A stretch of 64,000 nucleotides of DNA from JABDKJ01 sp964609215 (lineage in GTDB: Bacteria > Bacteroidota > Bacteroidia > Flavobacteriales_D > JABDKJ01), in contig CAZSQZ010000001.1 of assembly GCA_964609215.1 (NCBI GenBank), positions 186,001-250,000 on the forward strand, given 5' to 3'. Below are positions 36,101 through 43,172 of the stretch, one piece after another. Made by a program: the position numbers and the translations under genes. Under the pieces are notes generated by a model. The model was not told the origin of the DNA. It searched no databases and saw nothing but the letters and a program-made list of their open reading frames with translations. How positions within the stretch are numbered: position 1 is the first letter of the stretch; every line of letters begins with the position of its first letter.

Positions 36101-36107
36101 TACGTAA
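33090..36107 (+). CDS. sensor histidine kinase with periplasmic two-propeller (Reg_prop/Y_Y_Y) sensor, LytS type
   Basis: A 1,005-residue membrane sensor. Signal peptide at 1-21 (ending CASAQ), then about 600 residues of Reg_prop repeats with the phrases GYLWVSTLGGLSIFDG, KVWIGSDNAGLW and NIWLGTSSGLNKI, then a Y_Y_Y domain (about 625-720), one transmembrane helix (about 732-752), a His_kinase domain with His787 in MNRHFIFNALNSI, and an ATPase domain (LLQPFLENSIWHGI, IDDDGIGV). Most LytS-type kinases have NPHF; here it is NRHF, but the histidine is kept. It overlaps the upstream regulator and probably senses a surface or periplasmic glycan or other ligand (family inference). Confidence 0.92.
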   Translation: MWHKKPLLVLSCLLLSLCASAQKYSFINYSIQDGLAQSQATDIVQDERGYLWVSTLGGLSIFDGREFENLSKENGLLDNHIHTLFCKKNKIYAGANGGLSIISNGEIKSYPLSPEHSDAKITSIYSSSDQKVWIGSDNAGLWCLDNNTLVQIQGLPIQNITAICSQDNFLWLGSREGLFKYYPDEKKWIVPFEELEGINVQDVFIDDQNIIWIATYAGLFVLENSLINYNIESGLISNRIKSISQDEHGSIWLASKLGVSKIKSDKILNFSSKNGLDNQDIKSIFSDLEGNIWMASNGGGIYRFTSEDIFTFYGDHQLCSEQALSIFEDHDGRIWLGSFGNGACKIEQGTIQSYNEEIGLSDNTIWAGIEDSENNIWLGTSSGLNKIIDNEITVFRDTNLTRGGNRITSIFEDSNKRIWIGHKLGVRVLENGAFKNFSEQERFFGSRIRSITEDKNGNIWMGAENGLFKFYQGAFSKVSQGNHFDDNSVLNISVDQKNNLWLGTKDGLFFFNGSTFHRIRLDQKFSSNYINFNFLYEEHLIVGTNNGLYILDIKKFENNDSNSIYHFGLNDGLPSLECNLNAVTIDSKNQLLFGTGKGLVVANLNYFLANKNSSPTPVHIKNVRVFLDERLDRPEGKRLAFGTHKFEPNENHITFDITGISLKNPNSIVYEYRLKGLQDNFFSLKNSSFVSFPYLPHGSYEFEIYALSKSGQRSKNPATYSFEILAPFYKTNWFYLALTILLLIIAASIWEWRRNIQTRKIESQRLVYQSRILSLEQQSLNSSMNRHFIFNALNSIQYYINRQDKLSANKYLSNFAKLIRKNLDSSQENLTYLSNELERIDLYLSLEHMRFQDKFEYTIEVSDKVNPESVKIPSMLLQPFLENSIWHGILPVDKKGHIKVFIDRSLSGSIKITIDDDGIGVKQSIRNKSGKDHIHDSKGVSLTNDRIVLYQKLTHENFKIKGPYELKDDKANIIGTRVEIYLPESQAFEEIIIETNKLGKLALNT

Positions 36108-36123
36108 CTTGCATATGTTATAC

Positions 36124-36405
36124 ATGAAAGTAATATTGAATAAAATATTTTCTGTCTTTTTGTTGGCGCTATTCATGCTGACCTTTTCGTCATGTGAAAA
36201 AAATGAATTGCTTTCTCCTGATGGGCCTTCGGTTTTTAATAAAAATTTTGAAGACTGCGATAATTGTGATTCTGAAGGAAATTCAAATAGTGATGACATC
36301 ACTGATGATGAGGATGATGACGAAGATGACATAACCGATGATGAAGATGATGATGAAGATGACAATACCAAGGGCTTTCGACCTGTTTTAACTTCTTCCA
36401 AATAG
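36124..36405 (+). CDS. small acidic lipoprotein with tandem Asp/Glu repeats
   Basis: A predicted lipoprotein: signal peptide MKVILNKIFSVFLLALFMLTFSSC with the lipid-accepting Cys at residue 24. An ATG at 36115 and a TTG at 36109 are alternative starts. The mature protein ends in two copies of an 11-residue unit (DDITDDEDDDE at 36292-36324 and 36325-36357, then DD). The copies differ at several synonymous sites, which suggests that the protein sequence, not only the DNA, is maintained. It begins 16 bp after the kinase gene and is probably cotranscribed. Calcium binding is possible but not shown. Confidence 0.65.
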   Translation: MKVILNKIFSVFLLALFMLTFSSCEKNELLSPDGPSVFNKNFEDCDNCDSEGNSNSDDITDDEDDDEDDITDDEDDDEDDNTKGFRPVLTSSK

Positions 36406-36499
36406 GCTCCCGTTACCTAATTCATTCTTACCGTTTCTAAGTTTTGCGTTTATTTAAATTTCTTGTTTGCGTACATTAATGTGTGTCAACACATTGCTT

Positions 36500-37963
36500 A
36501 TGAATTCTACAAGAGGTAATCGTATTCTATTTGATTTGGTAAAGTCCTTAAGTAAAAGCGAAAAACGCTATTTCAAAATGTATATAACCAGAAACAGCCT
36601 TGGAGAAAACAGCGTTAATATTCGTCTTTTTAGCGCCATTGATAAACAACGAAAATTTGATGAAGAAGAACTCAAAGCGTCTTTTAAAGGAGAAACTTTT
36701 CTGGAAAATTTTTCGGTGGCAAAAAACCGTTTAACCGAAAATATTATTAATTCACTCCAGTTCTTTCATTCAAAAAAAACAGCCGAGAATAAACTCAATA
36801 GCCTTCTTAACGAAATCGAAATATTATACAATAAATCACTTTTAGAGCTCTGTCAAAAAAAGATAAGTCAAGGCAGAAAATTGGCTTTGAAAGAGGAACT
36901 TAATGCTCATCTTATTCAGTTTATAGAGTGGGAGAGCAAAGTTTCTAATTTAGATTCTTATCCGAAAAACGAAAACAACTGGTCAGAAGATTATTCCAAA
37001 GCCGTTGAAAAGCTGAATGTAAAAGCGGAGATTCTTAGTATAAAAAATGCTGTCTTCAAACAGATTTATAACGTCAAAAAGAAAACCCATTCCTTCGAAT
37101 CAGAATTAAAGTCATTGGATAAACTCAAAGAGAATCAAGATCTATGTAGAAAATGCAAACTCATGTTGTATCAAACATACAGTGCTATTTATTTCCATCT
37201 GCAAAAATTTGATACCTCAATTTCTAACGCAGAAAATGCACTAAAACTTATTGAACATAAAGATTTAGAAAGCCGTGTCTCTTCTCTTGGAAATATTGTT
37301 TTCCTCGCAGTTCAAATTGGTCAATACGACAAAGCAAAAACACATTTGTTTAATCTACAGCATATCAAAAAAGAGGAAAATATATCTCCATCTATTGAAG
37401 CCAAATTATTCGAGAATATTTCAAGCCTAAGCCTTCTTATAAAATCCAGCGAAAAAAAGATTGAAGATGCTATAAAAATTATCCCTCCCATTGCAGAAAA
37501 ATTGCGTCAGTACAATGGTCAAATTAGCAGTTTGAAAAGAGCTTCATTTTATTTGAATTTTGCTCAGCTTCATTTTCTGAAGGGCGATTTAAAGGAAGCT
37601 TTGAAATGGTCTAATGAACTATTGAACTATCCTAAATTAAACTTTAGCCCAGTTGTTTATTCGCAGGGTCTTATGCTTAATTTATTAATCCATCTCGAAC
37701 TTTCTAATTTTAATATTCTGGATTCAAAATTAAAATCTGTAGAAAGGTACTTGAGAAAAAACAAGCTCTTTCATTCCTTTGAAAAACTGTTTATACAACA
37801 ACTAAGTAATGCCAAAAAAAAGGAAATAAATTTTGCAGAATGGAAAGAAGAATTGAGTAGTATCCATGAGAAAGAAATGAAATTTTCGTTCAATAGAAAC
37901 TTTCATTTTGAAAAGTGGCTTGAGGCCAAAACAAAGAATTTGGAAATGATCTATTTAATTTAA
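36500..37963 (+). CDS. helical-repeat cytosolic protein of unknown function
   Basis: A 487-residue, largely alpha-helical, Lys/Glu/Leu-rich protein with no signal peptide. The N-terminus after the chosen ATG (MNSTRGNRILFDLVKSLSKSEKRYFKMYITR) resembles a widespread Bacteroidota family of uncharacterised proteins that open with SLSKSEKR.FK. The rest looks like degenerate TPR pairs (YSAIYFHLQKFDTSISNAENAL, NFAQLHFLKGDLKEALKWSNELL). The ORF is open to 36467 with a TTG, but residues added there have no family character. It is convergent with thiL across the inverted-repeat element at 38 kb. Confidence 0.65.
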   Translation: MNSTRGNRILFDLVKSLSKSEKRYFKMYITRNSLGENSVNIRLFSAIDKQRKFDEEELKASFKGETFLENFSVAKNRLTENIINSLQFFHSKKTAENKLNSLLNEIEILYNKSLLELCQKKISQGRKLALKEELNAHLIQFIEWESKVSNLDSYPKNENNWSEDYSKAVEKLNVKAEILSIKNAVFKQIYNVKKKTHSFESELKSLDKLKENQDLCRKCKLMLYQTYSAIYFHLQKFDTSISNAENALKLIEHKDLESRVSSLGNIVFLAVQIGQYDKAKTHLFNLQHIKKEENISPSIEAKLFENISSLSLLIKSSEKKIEDAIKIIPPIAEKLRQYNGQISSLKRASFYLNFAQLHFLKGDLKEALKWSNELLNYPKLNFSPVVYSQGLMLNLLIHLELSNFNILDSKLKSVERYLRKNKLFHSFEKLFIQQLSNAKKKEINFAEWKEELSSIHEKEMKFSFNRNFHFEKWLEAKTKNLEMIYLI

Positions 37964-38136
37964 CCCGAATTCTGCATTAAACAATAAAATGCACTTCCGA
38001 ATCACTTTGAAATCATTCGCTTTGCTGGATTTTTCAATTTAAGCATAGTGTTGACTATGCTTAAATTAATAAAACCCCTGATTTCTTTGAGCTTCGAAAG
38101 CTCTTATCTATTTCTTAATGCATATTTCGGGTTTAA
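37959..38136. repeat. inverted-repeat element spanning the gap between two convergent stop codons
   Basis: The 22 bases at 37959-37980 match the reverse complement of 38115-38136 at 19 of 22 positions; both arms contain the stop codon of the adjacent gene. In the centre a perfect 14-bp stem (38036-38049 with 38054-38067) closes a four-base GTTG loop, and a second small hairpin GAGCTT-CGA-AAGCTC lies at 38089-38103. Neither hairpin has a clear T run. The element could act as a bidirectional terminator or could be a small transposed element. Confidence 0.6.
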
Positions 38137-39170
38137 CCTTTCAGTGCATCCCAACCTTGCGCAGTTACGTCAACCGAACTGCCTCCGTTGGTTATGAGTT
38201 GATAAGCAGAAGCTTTATCTGTCATGTGACCAATTACAGACATATTGGGGTTGCCCTTTATCTTATCGTAATCTGCCTGTTTAATAGTAAAGAGAAGTTC
38301 ATAATCTTCACCTCCATTCATGGCGCAAGTAATTGGGTCTAAATTAAAATCCCTTGCAATTGCAAAAGTGGTTGGATCAATAGGAATTTTCTCTTCATAC
38401 AAAGCAAAACCCAAATCGCTTGATTTTGCAATATGAATTGCTTCTGAAGCCAACCCATCTGAAATATCAATCATGGCTGATGGCAGCACATCCATTTTCT
38501 TAAACATGTCTATAATATCTTTTCGCGCTTCAGGTTTTAATTGCCGTTCCAGAATATAATCATTACCATCTAGATCTGGTTGAACACCTGGGGCACTTTT
38601 AAAAACAGCTTTCTCTCTTTCGAGCAATTGCAGGCCCATAAAAGCTCCACCTAAATCACCTGTTACCACCAACAAATCATTTTCTGATGCCTTTCCTCTA
38701 TAAACTACCTTGCTTTTCTCCACTTTACCAATAGCTGTTACGGAAATTGCAAATCCCGAATTTGAGGAAGTAGTATCCCCACCTACCAGATCTACATTAT
38801 AAATTTTACAGGCCAAATGAACTCCCTTATAAAACTCTTTTAAGGCCTCAAATGAAAAGCGATTGGAAACAGCTATTGAAACGGTTACCTGTTCTGGAGT
38901 GCCATTCATAGCATAAATGTCAGAAAGATTTACAACAATACTTTTATAACCCAAGTGCTTTAAAGGAGAATACATCAGATTAAAATGAATTCCTTCTACC
39001 AACATATCCGTTGAAATGAGCTGATACCAATCACCGACATCGATCACTGCAGCATCATCTCCAATCCCTTTAATAGTGGAGGAATGCTTCAATTCTGATT
39101 CTTTGGTTAGGGCTTCAATTAGACCAAATTCTCCTAAAGAATCTAATTCTGTTCTCTTCATTTCAGACAT
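38133..39170 (-). CDS. thiL: thiamine-phosphate kinase
   Basis: Phosphorylates thiamine monophosphate to the active cofactor thiamine diphosphate. AIR-synthase-like fold with the ThiL motifs LGEFGLIEAL, KGIGDDAAVIDVGD, STDMLVEGIHFN, VVNLSDIYAMNG, LVGGDTTSS, TGDLGGAFMGLQLL, SAMIDISDGLASE and MNGGEDYELLFT in order. Length of 345 residues is normal. It is a single gene, divergent from the suf operon with about 145 bp between the starts. Confidence 0.95.
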   Translation of the reverse strand: MSEMKRTELDSLGEFGLIEALTKESELKHSSTIKGIGDDAAVIDVGDWYQLISTDMLVEGIHFNLMYSPLKHLGYKSIVVNLSDIYAMNGTPEQVTVSIAVSNRFSFEALKEFYKGVHLACKIYNVDLVGGDTTSSNSGFAISVTAIGKVEKSKVVYRGKASENDLLVVTGDLGGAFMGLQLLEREKAVFKSAPGVQPDLDGNDYILERQLKPEARKDIIDMFKKMDVLPSAMIDISDGLASEAIHIAKSSDLGFALYEEKIPIDPTTFAIARDFNLDPITCAMNGGEDYELLFTIKQADYDKIKGNPNMSVIGHMTDKASAYQLITNGGSSVDVTAQGWDALKG

Positions 39171-39246
39171 GATTCGAAGGTAGATATTTTTTGAAAGCCA
39201 AAATTGCTTAAAAAAGCCCCAAAAGCTCTGGAATATTCTGTATTCA

Positions 39247-39269
39247 TTATTTAGAATTTATCTAAATAA
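39247..39269. promoter_or_regulatory. palindromic operator in the suf promoter
   Basis: Perfect 9-bp inverted repeat TTATTTAGA-N5-TCTAAATAA. It lies five bases upstream of the -7 element, covering the spacer and the -33 area, a position suited to a repressor. The dyad resembles operators of iron-responsive regulators (Fur, DtxR or Rrf2/IscR types), but which regulator binds is inference. Confidence 0.6.
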
Positions 39270-39274
39270 GTAAG

Positions 39275-39282
39275 TATCTTTG
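39275..39282 (+). promoter_or_regulatory. -7 promoter element of the suf operon
   Basis: TATCTTTG is an exact TAnnTTTG match, 34 bp before the sufA-type ATG at 39316 and directly after the palindrome. The -33 TTG is not obvious, and may be replaced by the operator arm. Confidence 0.65.
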
Positions 39283-39315
39283 CAACAATTATCACATGAA
39301 AATGTTATTTCAAAA

Positions 39316-39642
39316 ATGATAAAAGTTAACGATAGTGCAAAAAGTCAGGTCGCGAAACTAATGGCTGAGGACAGCCAACCGCAAGATGCTTTTGTAAGAG
39401 TTGGTGTCGAGGGTGGAGGTTGTTCTGGTTTAATGTATAAACTAGAATTTGACCATGAATTGAAAGAAGGAGACCAAGTCTTCGAAGACAACGGAGTAAA
39501 AGTGGTCGTAGATAAAAAAAGCTTCCTTTATTTGGTTGGAACTGAATTGGATTATTCAGGTGGTCTTAATGGAAAGGGTTTCAATTTTATCAATCCGAAT
39601 GCAAGCAGAACTTGCGGTTGCGGAGAATCATTTTCAATCTGA
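39316..39642 (+). CDS. SufA/IscA/ErpA-type iron-sulfur carrier
   Basis: A-type carrier of 108 residues that accepts Fe-S clusters from SufBCD and delivers them to client proteins. The three cluster cysteines are present: C36 (GGGCSGL), C100 and C102 (RTCGCGESF). The ORF extends to a TTG at 39280, but the ATG at 39316 gives the expected N-terminus MIKVNDSAKSQVAKLMAE, and the TTG overlaps the -7 element. First gene of the suf operon, 12 bp before sufB. Whether it is SufA, IscA or ErpA in the strict sense cannot be decided from sequence. Confidence 0.92.
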   Translation: MIKVNDSAKSQVAKLMAEDSQPQDAFVRVGVEGGGCSGLMYKLEFDHELKEGDQVFEDNGVKVVVDKKSFLYLVGTELDYSGGLNGKGFNFINPNASRTCGCGESFSI

Positions 39643-39654
39643 TAAAGTAGTATT

Positions 39655-41103
39655 ATGGCCTATCAAGAAGATCCATTATTGGAGGAACTCACCAACAAAG
39701 ATTATGAGTTCGGTTTCGTTACAGATATAGAGGTTGATAAAGTAAGAAATGGACTAGATGAAGATATCATTCGACTCATTTCGGAAAAAAAGAATGAACC
39801 AAAATGGTTATTAGATTGGAGGCTTGAGGCATTCAATATTTGGAAGGAAATGAAGGAGCCAGAATGGGCTCATGTAAACTATCCAAAACCTGATTTTCAA
39901 GCTATTTCATACTATGCTGCACCAAAGCAGAAAAAGAAATTAAACTCTTTGGATGAAGTAGATCCAGAGTTGAGAAAGACCATGGACAAGCTGGGTATTT
40001 CAATTGAAGAACAAAAGAGATTGCAAGGTGTAGCTGTGGATTTTGTTATGGACTCGGTTTCAGTTGCAACCTCTTTTAAAGATAAACTGGCCGAGCTAGG
40101 AATCATCTTTATGTCTATGAGTGAAGCCATCCAAGAACACCCTGAACTGGTTCAAAAATACTTGGGTAAAGTAGTTCCTAGAACAGATAATTTTTACGCT
40201 GCCTTAAATTCTGCAGTATTTACCGATGGCTCTTTTTGTTATATTCCTAAGGGGGTAAGATGTCCAATGGAATTGTCTACTTACTTCAGAATAAATGAAG
40301 CTGGAACTGGTCAGTTTGAAAGAACCTTGCTGGTCGCAGAGCCTGGCTCTTACGTAAGCTATTTGGAAGGTTGCACTGCACCGCGGAGAGATGAGAACCA
40401 ATTGCATGCAGCCGTTGTAGAATTGGTTGCTTTGGAAGATGCGGAAATAAAATATTCTACCGTTCAAAATTGGTATCCGGGCGATGCGGAAGGCAAAGGT
40501 GGAGTGTTCAATTTCGTCACCAAAAGAGGACTTTGTGATGGAAGAAATTCCAAAATTTCTTGGACTCAAGTTGAGACAGGATCCGCTGTTACTTGGAAGT
40601 ATCCATCATGTATTTTAAAAGGAGATCATTCTGTTGGAGAGTTTTACTCCGTTGCTGTCACTAATAATTTTCAGCAAGCAGACACAGGTACAAAAATGAT
40701 TCATCTGGGAAAGAATACAAAGAGCACGATTATATCTAAAGGGATCTCTGCTGGGAGAAGTCAAAACTCTTACAGAGGCTTGGTTAAGATTCATAAGTCA
40801 GCAAAAAGTGCCAGGAATTTTTCTCAATGCGACTCATTATTGATGGGAGATAGATGCGGTGCTCATACCTTTCCATACATTGAAGTAGATAACAATTCTG
40901 CAAAAGTGGAACATGAAGCCACTACCTCAAAAATAGGAGAAGATCAACTATTTTATTGCATGTCTAGAGGTATAGACGAAGAAAAAGCAATAAGCCTTAT
41001 TGTAAATGGATATGCCAAAGAAGTGTTAAACAAACTTCCAATGGAGTTTGCTGTTGAAGCTCAAAAATTATTAGCAATATCTCTTGAAGGTAGTGTAGGA
41101 TAA
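39655..41103 (+). CDS. sufB: Fe-S cluster assembly scaffold protein SufB
   Basis: Main scaffold subunit of the SufBC2D complex, on which clusters are built. The 482-residue protein has the SufB N-terminal region (YEFGFVTDIE.DKVRNGLDEDIIRLIS..K.EP.WLL.WRL.A), the core GSFCYIPKGVRCPMELSTYFRIN, LEGCTAPRRDENQLHAAVVELVAL, and the C-terminal part SQCDSLLMGDRCGAHTFPYIEV and SRGIDEEKAISLIVNGYAKEVL. Length matches SufB of the long type. It lies 12 bp after the A-type carrier and 23 bp before sufC. Confidence 0.97.
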   Translation: MAYQEDPLLEELTNKDYEFGFVTDIEVDKVRNGLDEDIIRLISEKKNEPKWLLDWRLEAFNIWKEMKEPEWAHVNYPKPDFQAISYYAAPKQKKKLNSLDEVDPELRKTMDKLGISIEEQKRLQGVAVDFVMDSVSVATSFKDKLAELGIIFMSMSEAIQEHPELVQKYLGKVVPRTDNFYAALNSAVFTDGSFCYIPKGVRCPMELSTYFRINEAGTGQFERTLLVAEPGSYVSYLEGCTAPRRDENQLHAAVVELVALEDAEIKYSTVQNWYPGDAEGKGGVFNFVTKRGLCDGRNSKISWTQVETGSAVTWKYPSCILKGDHSVGEFYSVAVTNNFQQADTGTKMIHLGKNTKSTIISKGISAGRSQNSYRGLVKIHKSAKSARNFSQCDSLLMGDRCGAHTFPYIEVDNNSAKVEHEATTSKIGEDQLFYCMSRGIDEEKAISLIVNGYAKEVLNKLPMEFAVEAQKLLAISLEGSVG

Positions 41104-41126
41104 ATCAAATTTCAAATCATTAAAAG

Positions 41127-41879
41127 ATGATAAAAATCAAAAACCTTCACGCTGAGGTTGAAGGAAACAAAATATTAAAAGGCTTAACCTTAGATATAAA
41201 TCCTGGTGAGGTTCATGCTATTATGGGACCCAATGGTTCTGGGAAAAGCACTTTGGCTTCAGTTCTTACCGGTGATGAAAATTATGAAATAACGGAAGGC
41301 TCTGTTTCGTTTTTTGGAGAAGATCTTTTAGACATGAGCACGGAAGATAGAGCAAGGGCTGGTCTGTTTTTAGCGTTTCAATATCCAGTGGAGATTCCAG
41401 GCGTTAGCAATATTAATTTTTTGAAAACTGCTATAAACGATATTCGAAATCATCATGGCTTAGAAGATATTCCAGCAAAAGAATTTCTGGATAAAGTAAA
41501 AGAGAAATCTAAGTTGGTTGAGCTGGATGGCAGATTGAGAAATAGATCGGTAAATGAAGGTTTTTCTGGTGGTGAAAAAAAAAGAAATGAAATCTTTCAC
41601 ATGGCCATGCTTGAACCCAAGTTTGCAATATTGGATGAAACTGATTCAGGCTTAGATATAGATGCTTTAAAGATAGTTTCCAACGGGGTTAATGCTATGC
41701 GTAGTGAAGAAAGATCATTTCTCGTTATAACACATTACCAAAGATTACTTGATCATATCGTTCCAGATTTTGTTCATGTACTTTACAATGGGCAAATTGT
41801 GAGGTCTGGTGATAAAAGTCTAGCTCTTGAACTGGAAGAAAAGGGCTATGACTGGATAACCGAAAGTATTGCTGTCTAA
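41127..41879 (+). CDS. sufC: Fe-S cluster assembly ATPase SufC
   Basis: ABC-type ATPase that drives structural change of the SufB-SufD scaffold. Walker A GPNGSGKS, the SufC-type signature GFSGGEKKRNEI, Walker B KFAILDETDSGLDIDAL and the switch His in VITHYQRLL are all present. At 250 residues it is a single ABC domain with no membrane part, as expected. Its stop overlaps the first base of sufD (TAATG). Confidence 0.98.
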   Translation: MIKIKNLHAEVEGNKILKGLTLDINPGEVHAIMGPNGSGKSTLASVLTGDENYEITEGSVSFFGEDLLDMSTEDRARAGLFLAFQYPVEIPGVSNINFLKTAINDIRNHHGLEDIPAKEFLDKVKEKSKLVELDGRLRNRSVNEGFSGGEKKRNEIFHMAMLEPKFAILDETDSGLDIDALKIVSNGVNAMRSEERSFLVITHYQRLLDHIVPDFVHVLYNGQIVRSGDKSLALELEEKGYDWITESIAV

Positions 41880-43162
41880 TGGAATTAATGGAAAAAAATC
41901 ATAGTCTTGTCTCTGAAAATAGTTTTGAGCTTTCACTATTTTCTGAAGAAAGAAATAGAGCAATTCGACTCTTGCCAGAGCTTAGTTTTCCAAGTACCAA
42001 AATTGAAAATTGGAAGTATACCCGAGTTGGAAAAATTGTCAATAATGAATGGCAAAAAGGAGAGACTGTTCAAATTGAAAATTTAGATTCCTATCGCATT
42101 CCTGATTGGAATGGAAGTACGTTGATTTTTATCAATGGTGAGTTTCAAGAAGAGCTAAGTCAAATAAAATCAGAAGCAGAAGGAGTTAAGATAAAACCTA
42201 TGTCAAAAGCTTGCGAAAATTGTGAATCTCAATTGCAAGGAACTTTTGCTTACCACACCAACAAATCCAAAAATATATTTGACCAAATCAATGCAAGTTC
42301 CTGGACAAACGGATTGTTTGTTTATGTCCCCAAAGGTGTGCAATTGAATAATGGGGTACATGTGATTTCAATTGTGAATGGAGATTCTGCTGCAACGCAC
42401 ATGAGAAACGTTTTTGTAGTTGAAGAAGGTGGACAAGCAGAAATCGTTTATAGCTCTATTGGCAATGACTCTGGAAAAACCTATCAAAATGTCATTTCCG
42501 AAATTTCCGTTGGCAAGAACGCTTCATTGAATTTCGATAAGATTCAACAATCGGGAAAGGAGGAATATCAAATGATGACCGAGTCTGTTCGTCAAGCAAA
42601 GGACAGTCGTTTTTCCATCAATACCATTACGGTAGATGCAGGATGGGTTCGTAACGATTTGAATATTGAAGTGCAGGATGAAAACTGCGAAACCAATCTG
42701 TATGGTGTGTATCTACCCATAGATAATCAACATATTGATAATCATACTGTGGTTGACCACCAAATGCCAAATTGCAACTCCAATGAAATGTACAAGGGCG
42801 TTATTTATGACAAGGCCACTGGTGTATTTAACGGGAAGGTTTTTGTTCGTGAAGATGCGCAGAAAACAAATGCATTTCAGGCAAATAACAATATTGTAAT
42901 GAGTGAATCTGCTAGTATGAATTCCAAACCTGAATTGGAAATTTATGCAGATGATGTAAAGTGTTCTCATGGATCAACTACAGGACAATTTGATGAGGAA
43001 GCGGTGTTCTACTTAAGGGCAAGAGGCATTGGAGAAGTAAACGCACGAAAGTTATTGGTCGGTGCTTTCTTAAGTGATGCTTTAGATAATATCCGAAATG
43101 AACAAGTAAAGGCTTTTGTGGAAACACTATTAGAAAAAAAGCAATCTGAAATTCTTTCTTAA
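41879..43162 (+). CDS. sufD: Fe-S cluster assembly protein SufD
   Basis: Scaffold paralogue of SufB that completes the SufBC2D complex and takes part in iron entry. The 427-residue protein has an N-terminal helical part (FPSTKIENWKYTRVGKIV) and a right-handed beta-helix core, ending in the conserved CSHGSTTGQFDEEAVFYLRARGIGEVNARKLLVGAF. The His of CSHGSTTG corresponds to the conserved SufD histidine. Start overlaps sufC by one base; a second Met at residue 4 is an alternative start. Confidence 0.96.
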   Translation: MELMEKNHSLVSENSFELSLFSEERNRAIRLLPELSFPSTKIENWKYTRVGKIVNNEWQKGETVQIENLDSYRIPDWNGSTLIFINGEFQEELSQIKSEAEGVKIKPMSKACENCESQLQGTFAYHTNKSKNIFDQINASSWTNGLFVYVPKGVQLNNGVHVISIVNGDSAATHMRNVFVVEEGGQAEIVYSSIGNDSGKTYQNVISEISVGKNASLNFDKIQQSGKEEYQMMTESVRQAKDSRFSINTITVDAGWVRNDLNIEVQDENCETNLYGVYLPIDNQHIDNHTVVDHQMPNCNSNEMYKGVIYDKATGVFNGKVFVREDAQKTNAFQANNNIVMSESASMNSKPELEIYADDVKCSHGSTTGQFDEEAVFYLRARGIGEVNARKLLVGAFLSDALDNIRNEQVKAFVETLLEKKQSEILS

Positions 43163-43172
43163 TTAAAGAAGC

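Noticed and set aside
33090..36107. Inactive kinase because the usual NPHF is NRHF
   Set aside because: The phosphorylated histidine (His787) and the ATP-binding boxes are intact, so loss of activity is not supported.
36096..36401. Serine-rich minus-strand ORF opposite the acidic lipoprotein
   Set aside because: It is the antisense image of the GAT/GAA repeats; it has no signal peptide or family features, and the plus-strand gene follows its operon neighbour by 16 bp.
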